A stretch of 64,000 bases of DNA from Stereum hirsutum FP-91666 SS1 (lineage: Eukaryota > Basidiomycota > Agaricomycetes > Russulales > Stereaceae), in contig NW_006763134.1 in assembly GCF_000264905.1 (NCBI RefSeq), positions 939,712 to 1,003,711 on the forward strand. Reading direction: 5' to 3'. Each line of letters opens with the position of its first letter. Positions within the stretch are counted from its first letter, which is position 1. The notes under the pieces were generated by a model. That model worked only from the letters and a program-made list of their open reading frames with translations, searched no databases and was not told the DNA's origin. A program made the position numbers and the translations under genes. Below, piece after piece: positions 35,450 through 47,834 of this stretch.

Positions 35450-37191
35450 ATGGCTGACGTTGAAATGAAACCGTTGGAGGAGAAGAAAGAGGAGGAGAAG
35501 GAAGAAGAGGTCCCCCCACCGTCACCAGTTGCAGAAATTAAATCGAACGCAGGCCTCATCGAACGCGCGGTGTCTACTCTCGAACCACGGTTTACCCATC
35601 GCGTTCTGCGAACTTTGACATCGTTGAGGAAAAAGCTGGATGATAGGGTACTTTATGAAGCAGTCTCCGAAATTTACCCAGCAGGTGCGTCAGGAATTTC
35701 TATATCTGTTCATTTGTCTGACATCTATTTCCTACCCGCTATGATATACGACTCCAGAGTCCTCCGTGAAAAGCGCGCTGTTCAAGTGGATTCCAACTCC
35801 TTCGTCAGAAGAGCAGTCCATGGATGTTGATGCTGCTACAGACAAGACTGTCGCAACCATTGAACCGGTTCCAGAAGTCGAATTCTATCTTCGACTTCTG
35901 ATCCTGCACCATCTCTTGACGTCCCAGAGCACTTACGGCAAAGCTATGGAGCTCGTTCAGGAGACCGTGCAGAAGATGCAGGCTCTCAGCCGTCGAAGCA
36001 TGGATCCTGTGGGTGCCAAGATCTGGTTTGTCGTGGAGAGAACATACGAGCTCACAGGAGAGCTCTCGGATGCTCGACCGCAAGTGCCACATTGTTGCTC
36101 TTCATTTCTGGATGCTGAAGCTATTGCTATATACTAGACTGTTCCTCGCCGCCCAACGCACTGCCTCTCTTCGCCATGATGACGAAACCCAAGCTTCCCT
36201 GATTAACTGCCTTCTTCGTTCATACCTTCACTACTCCCTCTACGACCAAGCAGACAAACTCGTCTCGAAAACCACCTTCCCGCCTTCTGCTGCCAATGCC
36301 CAATACGCCCGCTACCACTACTATCTCGGCCGTATCAAGGCCGTTCAGCTCAACTACACCGCCGCACACACAAATCTCCAACAAGCTATCAGACGTGCCC
36401 CGCCACCGAAGACCGCTCCAGGATTCTGGCAGGCTGCCCACAAACTGTTCGTAGTCGTGGAGATGCTGATGGGTGACATTCCGGAGAGAAGCACTTTCAG
36501 ACATCCTGTACTCGAGAAGGCTTTGAATGCCTACTTCGAGATCGTGAAAGGTGTGGAGTGCTGTATAGTTTCATGCTGACCGTTCCTGAAAACATATCAT
36601 CAACATCTCTAGCCGTCCGAACAGGATCCCTCTCCGAATTTCAGACGACCCTCTCCACTCACGCCTCTCAATTCGAAAGTGACAAGACTTACACTCTCAT
36701 CGTCCGTCTCCGGCAAAATGTCATCAAGACCGGTATTCGTCGTCTCTCTCTTTCTTATTCCCGCATATCTCTCCGCGATATCTGCGTGAAACTGCACCTC
36801 GACTCCGAAGAAGACGCAGAGTATATCGTTGGCAAAGCTATCAGGGATGGTGTCATTGAGGGAAGGATTGTGCACGAGAAAGGGTGGATGGAGTGCGGTG
36901 GTGCCAAGGGTGGCTATGGACCCGAAGTCAGCGAACGGTTCGGGCGGAGAATCGGGTTCTGTTTGGACTTGCATAATCAGAGTGTCAAGGTACGTATTGT
37001 TTTACGCGTGTGCACCGCTACATGGACCGTGGTGCTCACCATGATACTGTGTGCAGGCTATGCGTTATCCACTCAATGCACACCGGAAGGACTTGCAAGC
37101 TGCGGAAGGTGCGCGGGAGCGTGAGAAAGAGTTAGCGAAAGAGATCCAAGAGGGGGATCTGGACGAAGACGATGTAGGTGGTGACCTATGA
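35450..37191 (+). CDS. RPN3: 26S proteasome regulatory subunit Rpn3
   Basis: Rpn3 (PSMD3) is a PCI-domain subunit of the proteasome lid in the 19S regulatory particle. The start MADVEMKPLEEKKEEEKEEE gives the acidic/lysine-rich N-terminus common to fungal Rpn3. Helical-repeat sequence follows (IERAVSTLEPRFTHRVLRTL, VEFYLRLLILHHLLTSQ, GAKIWFVVERTYELTGEL). The characteristic centre includes ASLINCLLRSYLHYSLYDQA, ANAQYARYHYYLGRIKAVQL and TNLQQAIRRAPP. The C-terminal PCI domain has RLRQNVIKTGIRRLSLSYSR, ISLRDICVKLHLDSEEDAEY and VGKAIRDGVIEGRI. The tail is acidic and ends LDEDDVGGDL at TGA 37189-37191. Five or six exons give roughly 490 residues, the usual size. It acts in the nucleus and cytosol as part of the lid that supports deubiquitination. 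The family call is firm; a few exon borders are approximate. Confidence 0.95.
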
Positions 37192-38151
37192 GGCTTGAGA
37201 TTGTAGTTGGACCTTTTGGTGTGCGTTCGAGGCATGATACTATACATTACAGGTGTACGACGATTTGCCATAACAGATCCAAATCTTAGAACGTGAATGC
37301 GCACTCCTTCAGCGCAGCAATCTCCTCGAAAAGGAAAAGAGGATCAAGAAACTTTTCTTCATTCGGGAGGGTCATACTTCGTAATTGCCGGCTGCTGTCG
37401 GTGGAAAATTTGCTTAGATGGCGAAAGGTTGATGGGATACGGGACCCGCTGATAGTATCGTATCGTAAGGAGGATATACTCGGTCGGTCAATGACAGTAA
37501 GTGACCTGCAGGATCTGTGTGTGAATGAGACTGAAGGAGAAGAAATCGAGTCAGCTCGCGGTTCGGCTCTGGTAACCCCAGACAGACGAGGCGGGACACG
37601 GTGCGATTTAGCCTCGGACTAGTGGTACCCTTCGAGAAGTATAATAGCGATTTCTCCGAGCAGGGCTTTAAAGTAAGACCATGCATCGGACTGAACACTG
37701 AGTTTCTGCCCGAGGATCTTCAAGGGGATCACGCCACGTGGACGTTTCAAATTTACACGGGCAGACCCGGACGGCCTTTTGTTCGACGTATTTGGCAAGC
37801 CCCTTGTGCGCTCATCTCTGAGACCAGCCATTAGGGTGGCTCGCATTTCCCCTTCTTATATCCCCTCACGCCTAGATCTTCTTGAATATGTCTCTCATGT
37901 GGGCTGGTCACCACTGGTGTAGCAGCAATATCGTGATGCTCGGCACGACGAAGCCCTCCTTGTAGAAATTAGATGAGAACATGATCCATGACTCTAAACC
38001 CAAACAGAAGTTATCAAAGGGTGATAAAGACGGTGCAGAGGTGTACATATATTGTCCAGAGCATTGACACCTCATAACTGGGAAAGCAAAATCCAACGTC
38101 GTCGGACACTCCGCCGTCACCCAACAACCTTAAGCCTTTCTTGACTGCGTC
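37192..38151. other. Convergent intergenic stretch
   Basis: About 960 bp lie between the 3' ends of Rpn3 and P450 number 4. A plus-strand frame of 109 codons (37293-37622) shows no family signature or splice signals. I see no supported gene. Confidence 0.5.
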
Positions 38152-40723
38152 CTAAGCCAACGAAACAATCATCGGCAGGGCAGGAGTGACGCTATTTTCA
38201 ATCATTGGCATAGCCACGTTACCGAGTTTCCAAGCGATAGGTTTGTTGGAAGGAGAGAAGCGGAAAGTTGAGACGAGGAGGGAGAGGACTATCTCTGTCA
38301 TCGAGCGGCATATGTTAGCTGCGATTGGCCTGGGCATCAACAAGGTAAATTGTGAACAGACTCACTCATCTCCATCTGAGAAAATTTGAAGCCGCTATGG
38401 TGGAATAATACAGAAGTCAGCTACTTGTCACGCCAAGATACGAGGTCGGAGACACTAACATGCAAGCTCTCCCACCGCCCAAAAACGTTAGGCTGTCCGC
38501 ATCGGCCAAAAAAGCTTTCAGTACAAAACTGCTTCCTACTACAGAGAGTATATCAACGCACAGATTAGCGTACACACCCGGAATCTTCGCCTCCGTCACG
38601 CTTTCTGGCAGCTGCTTCAAGAATCGCTCAGGCTTCCACTCTTTGGCGTCGGGGCCCCAGATTAACGGGTCCGTGTTGATGGCCTTTATTCCGACGAATA
38701 CAGTGGTGTCTTTGGGTATGAAGAGCTCGGAAACTTGTGAACTGCCCACTGTGGCCGGGGTGTCGAGCGGAACTACGGCGTCCTTACGACAGCTTGTTGG
38801 GGAAGATAAACTACGTCAGATGGGAGGACGAGACGGTAGGTGAATAGAGAGGTGCGTACATGCGGGGCATGGTGGTAACGGGAGAATATCTGGTCCAGAA
38901 GACGGGTCAGACGGAAGTTGGAACCATTAGTTAAGGGTAGCAAATCTCACAGTCGGAGTGTTTCGCGACAAACGGCTTCCAAATACGGCAGCTCATGCAA
39001 CGTGTCGTAGTCCAAGTCTCCGGAATCGGATGACTTGTAAGCGTTCCTTACCTCCTCCCGTAACCTGTCCTGTACGTCCTGATGTTCGGAGAGGAGTTGT
39101 AAGATGCGAGCTAAGGCAGACGAAGTAGTGTCCATTGCGGCAAAGATGAGAAGTCTGATAACGTTTTAGGTCAGAATGGCCAGATGAAGTGTCAAGATGA
39201 TGATGGAGAGGGGGTCGACGTACGACATCTGCGCCAAAATCTCCGACTCCGGCAGCCTTGCATCCTCAGAAGCTGACATGTTGGCTTTCACTGCGGATGA
39301 AGACACGTCAGTATCTGTACAAGAAAATACATCAGGCCTGTTGTATGACCGCCTCTACGCTTACACATTATAGACATGATATCTCTTCCCTCTGCGACTT
39401 GATGCATGACAGCATCATCTCCTTTTTCTAACGCCCTCTTTTTCTCCTCGAAGATCCTTGACGAATTTACGTGCATCGCTTCAGAGATCTCTACCAGTCG
39501 ATTCAAGTCCTTCCAAGGAAGTGTTCTTGCCAACCATTGTCGGACTGGGGATGGTCCGAGCTCGGCTATCCAAGGGGCGAATTGTCTCCAGAATAACATC
39601 CTTGCATTCGTCGGCCTACCCATATTCAAATCATATTGGCAATTGGTGAGCGCTCTAAGAATATTGCGATGGGTTGTATAAGGAGGAACGTACGTGTATT
39701 CCCTGGCTGCTTCGGCATACTCATTCTTGACACCCTCGTCGAGAGCGTCGAAGGAGTACCCCAGACCACCCTGGCCGATCAGTTCCAATGCTATGCGACT
39801 CATCCAGTCCATGATGTCCAGCTCTTGCGGACCAGCGGAGACCTTGGTCCTGAATACTTCACACAGCTTTGGAACGGAGAGGACGGTATGTAAGGACAAG
39901 CGATATCTGTGATGGCACGAGAAACTAAACGCACTCACCTGGTGGCTGATCCTATAGAAGATGGGAATCACATAGCGCATGTGTTTTGTGGAGAAGACTG
40001 GGTTAAGCAGCTTGCGCTGAAGCAGACAGGAATAATTCAACGTCTAGAAAATGATAACACCAGCAACAAATCATTGTCTCACCTGGCGGCGATGATGTTC
40101 GCCTACAACGGAATAAATCAATTTGTCGCAACTATTTTCCGAAGAAGTGTTAGAATACGCACCCAAAGTCGATGTCAAACCCATGCCGAAGATCAAACGG
40201 TTGCCTCTGGATTAAATAAGTTTCATGAATTTGGTCGTGAATAAGAGAGAACGAGGAGCATACTTGATGAAGGGAGAGCTCTCTTCGAAAACATCCTGAT
40301 CCTTGATCAGAATGTTGTAAAGAGCCTTTGGATCACTTATGTACAGCTGAGCATCCTGTCAAGGTTAGTTTTAGTTAGCATTGGCACGCACACTATATGA
40401 GCGCTAAAAGATAGAGCAAAACTCACACCAAACAATCCCCAAAACCGGATGACCCTTCCATAGGTTTGAACTATATCGGCATGGAACGACCAGCCGTTGA
40501 CGTCAAAAATCTGTTTCAGGTTACCTGAGGAATTTCACTCAGGTAGGCATCAAGTGTCAAAACGGACGGGCAGGTGAGACTCACCACTTATGAACGAAGC
40601 TACCGGTGGGCCTGGGATCCTGCGGAGAGGAGCCTGCCTGATCCAACGATGTGCTACTCTTGCCACAAGCAATCCTGCATAGAACAGAGGCAGGTAAAGA
40701 AATATCTGCGACGTCAATACCAT
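38152..40723 (-). CDS. Cytochrome P450 monooxygenase (number 4, different type from the cluster P450s)
   Basis: The start MVLTSQIFLYLPLFYAGLLV is itself the membrane anchor, followed by RRIPGPPVASFISGNLKQIF. Conserved pieces are GNRLIFGMGL, HHRRQRKLLNPVFSTKHMRY (C-helix with WxxxR replaced by the QRK form used in these families), the I-helix LLIFAAMDTTSSALARIL, the K-helix ExxR in AVCRETLRL, AKEWKPERFLK, and the haem motif TFLGGGRACIGFKFSQ, where an intron separates AC from IGF. It ends PALPMIVSLA with the stop at 38152-38154. About 540 residues and more than ten exons are inferred. The I-helix AMDTTS and the FLGGGRAC motif place it with basidiomycete families expanded for xenobiotic or lignin-derived compounds, unlike the FGFGRR-type cluster P450s. 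It has no metabolic partner next to it, so its pathway is open. Confidence 0.9.
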
Positions 40724-42567
40724 GATGTTAGCAGGTCAAAAATATCGTGGTGACAAGAACAAGAAGCAGACTGTGTGCTGGGCCCCATCCGCGGGGCTTT
40801 GCAGGCCCCTTTATACAGTTCGCATAGTCTGTGAGAAGCTCGATTATGCCGGTCCGATGGACGAACGGCATGAGTCTGACGATACAAGGTCGTAGTCAGT
40901 TTGGTCAAGTGGCAGTGGTACCCACTCGAGTCCGGAACAAAGTGAGAGCGGCGTGAGTGGTTTGTCGAGGCGGGTAGGGTCAAGTAATGTCATCACTGGG
41001 ACGAAGAGAACCGTGGCACCCGAGAAGTCTATGCGTGGAAGTCTTCACCGGTCATTATGACTACCCGAGAAGCGTCATATTGGCCAGGTCGTCAGTGCGG
41101 CGAAGACAGCCCATTTAAACATAGCAAACTCCGAGTATTGCCTCAGCCGAGCTAGAGGAGTCAACATCGAAGTATATGTAGAAGACAAGAGAAACACGGC
41201 GTCAAGGATGATGAAGGTCAATCTCCTAGCCTCGAGGCTGATAGTTCTGTCATAATAAAAGGAGTATGATGGAAGATACGGGTCGACTTTGAAGCACAAT
41301 GGAGGCAGCAACGACCAGCTTGCCAAGGCACTCCCGTTGACCATTTGTATCCACGCAAAAAAAAGTGAGTCAGATGGCAGAACTCTACTGAAAATCGGTA
41401 GCCCTAAATGAGCCTAAAAACCTTTTCAACCAAATCATGAACGGACAATAAGTACTCAACGTTGAACCACAAGTCGCCGACCCTCGGAAGTCACCTGACC
41501 GTGTCTCGACTGTTGAAACCATTGAAATATTTGAAGAAAAACATACACATACAATAAATGAGTTGGCTCGCGCTACTGCAGAAGTGTACGAGCGATAGGG
41601 TCGTGTGCAAGTGATATGGTCCTAGTAGTAGATGGGCATGAGAAGGTGAGTGGATAAAAGCAAGCTGCAAAATGATGTCGGGTCTCGGGTGATTCTGAAC
41701 CTCGTGCACGCGGTATTGACGCGGTAGGCCTTTCCAAAAATCCATCTTGAACGCTTGAACAGTAAACCGTCGTGCCAGCATGGACGACCCTGACTTGTTT
41801 CACCAAACATCACTTGAGGTCAGGCGATAGTAACGCGTCAAACAGCAAATAGCAGACAGCGAGTACTTAGATCAGTTGCCACAGTGGCGTTGATGATGTC
41901 TTGATGTCAGGTTTTGATTGGCGGAGAATTCCGAGGGGACGCGATCGTCGCGTTCGACGCGTCGCGGTCGACCCCGCTTCCTCTGTACTGAGACCACCGG
42001 CATCACCACTGAGGCATCCTTTCTTATTGTACCATCAGCCTGTGAGTTGGCAACAATGCTAATGAACTTGCACTATATTAACACAATACCCCATCAATTC
42101 TAGCTTATAATCAATCCCCGGTCACATACAAGCAAAACGTCCCCAATCAGCATCCAGATTATTTTTCTCCTCTTTATCTCACAGAGTCGCACTTCACACA
42201 TAACATTATCGTGAGTTTAGTCCAGAACTTCACCTGTGTTTTTTCTTGGACGCACACCTGGGGAAGGATGACTACAGAGTAGAATTTTGAGAACATGGCC
42301 GATAGCGCACTCTGGCGGAATGAGTACGTCCTATGTCATGGTGTAAACGCATCCAAGCACGCACACAACGCGTTTTTGCCGAGTGTTATGTCTTGTCCCT
42401 CCTATATGGGATGCTACACTGCGCCATTGTGGTAGCAGAGAGTCTTGCACTGTCAAGGATTATCCTTCACTCAATGTCTCTTCCCTCCGAATTTCCATCA
42501 TGTGGAACTGACATTGCGATTTTTCCTTCAGATACTTCTTGCCTGCTTTTTTCTTGCCATCTGATTC
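40724..42567. other. Divergent intergenic region
   Basis: A 1.8-kb stretch upstream of both P450 number 4 and the PHD/chromodomain gene. An ATG at 42295 opens a short frame (MADSALWRNEYVLC) that could be spliced (donor gtgtaa at about 42340, acceptor ending at 42586) into the next gene as an alternative first exon. Nothing else is supported. Confidence 0.45.
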
Positions 42568-45500
42568 ATGCCTTCTCGCACAGATCCAAGTTCCTTTAAT
42601 ACACCAGTCGTCCATTCGCAAAGTGTGCCCAACCCCGGTTTCCCTCCGGGCGCTGCTTCTCAATCCACTCTGACCGCCTCTGCACCCACTATATTGGGAT
42701 TTCATCCAATATCGCAACATCAACTACCCTTTTCCCAACCCATGGCGCCCCCAGTGTCAACGAACTGGTCGGCTATATTCGATAGCGAGAATAATCGTAG
42801 GACCTCGCGAGGGGACAGACCTCTATCCGATCAGGAATTCCAAGCTCACATCCACCAACAAACGCATTCATCGGCCCAAGCGCAACACCCTGACACTGTG
42901 CAGTCTAACGCAACGCTCACTCAAGCAGCTTACGGGCATTATCATTCAACCAACCAATTCCTGGCCCAAATGCCTCATAATCAAACGTACCATCCGCGAT
43001 CTGCCTCTTCTGGTGTAACTCACCCCCAATCGTCTGGTCAGACCATGCAACGCTCGGACCCGCCATATGGAGACTCAATTCGCTCGACTCTCCGTGAATT
43101 TCTCCTGGGATTTGAGCGGAACAACGCCAGCGAAATCCGGAAGCTTACAGACCTTATGGATGGAAAGCTTACGGCGTTGGACGAGAAGGTCGACTCGATG
43201 AAAGTGGTACAGTTAGATGGCCTCAAGGCGGTTCTGGGGAAGTTGGATAGACTGGAAAAGGTTGTGGGCGTCAAGGAGGCTAGGAAGGCTAATAGCAGGG
43301 CTCCGACGGTGGGGGTTGATGGTGGTAGAGACAAAGGTGGTGGTGGCGAAGTCGAAGGTAGCGCGAAGGCTTGCAAGGAGACAACGTCGGTTTGGGCTAG
43401 ACTGGACGGTATCGAGTGTGATGTACTGGAGCTCCTGGAACGATTGCGAGATCCACAGGCTGGCAGTGAGTAAACACGTCTTTTCCCTGCATGGCTCCTT
43501 TTTCTGTGCATACATTCCTTTTCTTCTTGCGAAGAGACTCCTTGGCCGAAAGCGCATACATCCGATATATGCCTTCGTTACTCATGGTCAACTGTATTTT
43601 TATCCTTTCAGTGCCATCCTCCCCTCCCCGACCTACTGTCATACACCAAGATATGGCTACCAGTCCTGTGCCGGAACCTGAAACTGAACAAGAGCTGCCG
43701 CCACTGAAAGGTATATCTCGCTGCTCGTACGCCATCAGCACTATCCTGGGCTAAACTTGCCTTTTTCTTCATCGCAGTCTATACTGAAACCGGTATCGAT
43801 GCTCAATCTCCGCCTCCTACTATGCCCAAGCCTGTAGCTCGAACTCAAACAGCGGCCGAAATTGACCCTATGTTTCGACCTTTCCGCTTCCAGTATCAAG
43901 GTAAATGAGCCCGGAAGTCTGTGTCTAGGCTCGTTGACTATATGCTAACTGGTGGTTTTCTGCGTTATAGGTCCCAATGCAGCAGGTTTGTCGCGTTTGA
44001 GATTCACACACCCTCGTTATGCAGGACCGGAAGGTGGAGACACATGTTTAGAGTTTTGTGTGCTAACTTTGATTTACTTCTTTCATAGTCGTTCACGGAC
44101 CACGAACGCCCGCTCAGAGACCTCACGTTGGCTACGGTATGTCTACTCGAGGAGTCCATCTATTCTGCAGGGTGCCTACGCTATTGCAATGTCTGCTTAT
44201 TTGCTGAAGCTGTACCCAATGTGGTTTCAGATGTGTCTACGGACTACGCACGCCCTACGCCAGGGCCCAGTTCCGCGCCCTATGATCGTACCAGTGATGA
44301 TGGCTCCAGGTTCGGCTCGCATAGTGGGTACGGTGACGACGACGCCACTTTGAAGACGAGAGGTCAGAAGATGGTGCCTGTAGATTGGTCGAAGACACGG
44401 AGTGAGGCGCAAAAATATAGGGGTGCTCATGACTCCCTAAGTGCACGACGTGAGTGGTGCTTTGTTTTTCATGGAAGGCGAGGTACAGCGGCCAGCGTGG
44501 AAGCGAGCCGGGATAGGGTAGTAAACTGCTACACTGTGACATGGGGTCACGCTTGCCTATCCTGACTTGCTTCCACGTTGGAGCATGTATGCTAGCTTTA
44601 TGGACCAAGGCTGACGGTTTGACCTATTATCTTTAGATGACTCAGGCCAAGATGTGTACGATGGCTGTAAGCAACAGCCCCAAGCACTGTGATGAAAAGT
44701 CAAGTCTGATGTGTTTGACCACACATGACAGATGCTACCTCATCGCGTGCAAGCACGACGCCTTTTCGAGAACTGTCTCCGTACCCGCACGATACCATCG
44801 ACCCTTCGCTAATAAGTGCACCATCAGTTCCTTCTGGCGCGCACCTTTCTCGTCATTTGTTTTCTCCCATTTATCCTAATTTCTGCCATTATTCTGCAGC
44901 CCCAGAAGTTCACAAACCAGATGAACCTTTACCTTCACCATCACCGACTCCCTCTCGCACTCCTTCCATTTCCCCCCCTCCAAGCCGCTTTGCCCCTACA
45001 GGCGTCGTGCGCGGAGACGTGACCCCGCAACCACGGGCACCTCCTGAAGTTGTGCCGTCGTCGGTTTCGCCTCAAGTGCAATGCTTTCCGGAACGATGCT
45101 CGCCAGTCGCACAAACAGAGATTCCAGAGCTGAGGGTCAATTCAATCCTGCCCACCAGCGCCCTCTCGTCTCGCGAGTCCTCGGCGGTCCGTGACATACT
45201 CAATGTTTCCATTTCACCTGTGTCCTTGAAACAAGAAGCGATTCTTCCTCCTTCCAACCACATCAGCTCCGTGAACTCGGATTCAGAAATGCTTCGGCAA
45301 TCCACGGAGCCTACGCCTTCCTCTCCTCGACTACCTGCGCAACTACACATTTCCCAGGATACTCAGGAGTCTACGCTCCCAGGTCCTCCATCCAGATCAC
45401 GGACTAAGACCCCAGCAACGCAAGCCCAAGTTTCACCGAGTACTTCCGCGGTTACACGCGTATCCTTGAATACACGCCACCGTTCCAGAACCGCTGGTAC

Positions 45501-47071
45501 ACCGGAGACCACGGTCAGCACAGAACTGACCAGGGTTTCTGTGCCACCATTCTCATCCATGCCACTGTCGAAAACGTCTCCAAAAGTCTCTGTTCAGCCG
45601 TTCTCGAGATTTAATGGTGACGGTCGGGAAGTGGTCCAACTTACTGATTATACTCGTGCGGCTAGTGCGAGTACGGGCATGATGGACGACCAGGACGACG
45701 ATGATCATACACACGCTCCTGTCTCAGTCGGCCTGGGAGAGGCGTCAAAGTGGGAAAATGCGAGTGAAAGTGGGTTCGGGGCCGGAGCCAACTCTGGATC
45801 CGCGGTTGGGACTGGGTGTGGGCCAGCTGAGTTCGAGAGGGAGTCGATGTCACCGTTGACAGACCTGAGCGAGGAGGAGATGGAACCCGCCAGAAAGCTA
45901 CGAGAGAGGCGCGTTGCATCCAGTTCTGGTGCCGCCGCGAAGACATTGAAGGGGAAGAAGAGGAAGTTCGCGGAATTCGACGCGGACCAGAATAGGTCTG
46001 TTTCGGCACTTGGTTCTGGATCGGCGAAGGACCGGACCAAGTCTCAGAAGAGTAAGAAGCAGCGAAATCGCAGTGCTCCGCCCATTCCCCCGCCCAGTAA
46101 GGAGAGGATGAAGGAGCTCCTGGGGGCAGACGGAAGGCTTGATTGGCCCGTGAGGATGGACGGGACTGATGCGGTGAAGAAGGATAAAGTGAGCTATCTG
46201 TGGTCTTGCCTCATTTGCCATGACTCTCGCTAACATGGCCTTGACAGCATATCCAGTGCGAAAGGTATGTGTTCATCTCTCTCAATAGATGGTCGAACAC
46301 TCAGTGCGATAATCTGGCCGTAATTGTGGCTGCTACTCTAGATGCAATTTGTGGTACCATACTGTCTGTGTGGGCCTCTCGGCAAGTACCCAGATTGACT
46401 GGGATAAATTTCACTTCGTCTGTCCCCTATGTAAAGCCTTCCCGTACGTGCCATATTGTAATACCAACGTCAAGCCTTATCACTGACTACATTGATATCC
46501 ACATAATTATCATCATTCCCGCACTACAGCTCGGAAGGTTGGTGCAATCGTCTTTTTTCTGCCCTCAGTATCCAAAATATCCCACTTAACTCTACCTTTT
46601 CTTGCTGTTACAGCTACCGAACGTCAAAGTATTCCGGAAAGAAAAGACATGTGCTCTCGCCCAGATTGCCCCCACCCGAAGAACGAGGGGGACTACTTCG
46701 TCGAGAAGATTATCGGACGACGATGGATCATCGGGGATCCAGAGCTCGACCAAGACTTTACGAAGGGAATGTACGACCAGCACCCTCCGGAAGTGCTTGC
46801 ATCCAGCAAAGGCCGATTCATATGGCTCATCAAGTGGATTGAGTACGTTCCATCCTTCTGTGGCTTGAGCTCCAGTGTGTAAGACTGACACGGTTCTTTC
46901 TTTCGCAGTTGGGATTACAAGCAGGCAACGTGGGAAGAGGAAGAGGAGAGCCACAAGCAGTATATTCCCGGATTCGAGAAGAGCGCGAAGAAGGAGAACC
47001 TTGGGAAGCAACTAAAGAGCAAGTATCAGCCGGTAATCTTGAAGGAGGCTAGAAATGTGGGATGGATATGA
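42568..47071 (+). CDS. PHD-like zinc finger and chromodomain nuclear protein
   Basis: This long multi-exon gene encodes a chromatin-type protein. The N-terminal half is disordered (MPSRTDPSSFNTPVVHSQ, many Ser/Pro/Gln) with one helical segment (SIRSTLREFLLGFERNNASE, then KLTALDEKVDSMKVVQLDGL) that looks like a coiled coil. A large exon (about 44730-46188) is Ser/Pro/Thr-rich and ends in basic sequence (KTLKGKKRKFAEFDADQN). Then follow a half-PHD zinc finger, HIQCERCNLWYHTVCVGLS and FHFVCPLCKAFP, and a chromodomain-like region: YFVEKIIGRR, then GRFIWLIKWIDWDYKQATWE. It ends EARNVGWI at TGA 47069-47071. The first C-x-C pair of a full PHD is not seen. Very short exons occur (15, 30, 17 and 8 nt). 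An upstream first exon from 42295 is possible. It probably reads histone or DNA marks in the nucleus; the exact complex is unknown. Confidence 0.8.
43971..43985 (+). other. 15-nt microexon
   Basis: The bases gtcccaatgcagcag are flanked by gttatag and gtttgt. Both sides join in frame: the Gln codon of FRFQYQ, then GPNAA, then VVHGPRTPAQRPHVGYG. The exon belongs to the PHD/chromodomain gene. Confidence 0.6.
46248..46264 (+). other. 17-nt microexon carrying the first PHD cysteine pair
   Basis: The bases catatccagtgcgaaag lie between ttgacag and gtatgt and encode HIQCE plus two bases of Arg. Without this exon the C-x2-C pair (CERC) that starts the zinc finger is lost. Confidence 0.75.
46530..46537 (+). 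other. 8-nt microexon linking zinc finger and chromodomain exons
   Basis: The exon before ends in phase 2 (CC, 46443) and the next begins at 46614 with CTACCGAACG in a frame that needs one preceding base. The bases ctcggaag, between actacag and gttggt, restore the frame: AFP-SEATERQSI. Direct joining would shift the frame out of the chromodomain. Confidence 0.55.
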
Positions 47072-47647
47072 TTCGCTACACGGCACCTACGCTCTGGCAA
47101 GTTTCTTCGGTCGCGGTGGCCGGCCGATTTTCGAAACAGTCTCATTGACTGTTACTTCCTATGTTCGATGTTTGATGGGCCAGCTTTCAGTCCCTCTTCA
47201 TGTCGTCCAGCCTCACGAGGATTCTACTTGCTCAGATTATTCAGTTTTCTTGCACTTCTTGTCGCGACACATCACCCTACCATTCGTTGCCGCATAATTT
47301 CTTGCACCTCCTTGCGCTTCCGTTCCTTATCACTGATGCAATTCTCAGGCCGCTACTTCTTGGTCATCATTATACCTACCACCGTTACTTATTCATAGCA
47401 CACACACGGGATGCTAGTCTCACATCTTCTGCGCGTCTGTTCTATCGTCGTCGTTTCGCTTTCATATTGCTTTCTCCAGACCTGTATGCGCGATATTTTT
47501 ATCTTTCGCTATCCACATAATATACAGGAATCTACTATGCTTCGTGGCCCTCTGCCGCCTACATGACCTCGAAATGACCGTCGAGCTCTCGAACTCTGCC
47601 GCTTGGTGAGTGAGTTTCGCTGCAACCCCGCTCTTTGAACGAGCTAG

Positions 47648-47655
47648 TGACGTCA
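47648..47655. promoter_or_regulatory. CRE site (TGACGTCA)
   Basis: A perfect palindromic cAMP-response element, the known binding site of Atf1/CREB-type bZIP factors, about 180 bp upstream of the ATG at 47835. Confidence 0.6.
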
Positions 47656-47731
47656 CCGTATGACAAGGGCCTCAACGAACGTCATAAACTCCACCCGTTC
47701 CAGGAATATTTATGGACGCTCGAACACTGAG

Positions 47732-47739
47732 TATATAAA
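47732..47739 (+). promoter_or_regulatory. TATA box (TATATAAA)
   Basis: The motif lies about 100 bp before the ATG and would set transcription start near 47760, just before the C/A-rich leader. Confidence 0.7.
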
Positions 47740-47834
47740 GGCCACTGCTCCTCACAGCGTCTGAACAATCACAACATCACCCAAACACCCTCTTCTGAAC
47801 AAGACACTCCATATCTCATCCGTCTCTACTTACA

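Larger units (their letters stand above)
47072..47834. promoter_or_regulatory. Upstream region of the glycine-rich gene
   Basis: This 760-bp region runs from the end of the chromodomain gene to the next ATG. It carries the CRE and TATA box listed separately. The 5' leader (about 47760-47834) is C/A-rich (acaatcacaacatcaccc), typical of highly expressed fungal genes. Confidence 0.6.

Noticed and set aside
37293..37622. 109-codon plus-strand frame after RPN3
   Set aside because: It has no motif, no splice pattern and overlaps another frame of equal length on the minus strand.
44880..44900. Extra intron inside the large exon of the PHD/chromodomain gene (gtcatttg..attctgcag, 48 nt)
   Set aside because: Its length is a multiple of three and it contains no stop, so either form stays in frame. 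The sequence alone cannot decide, and I kept it as exon.
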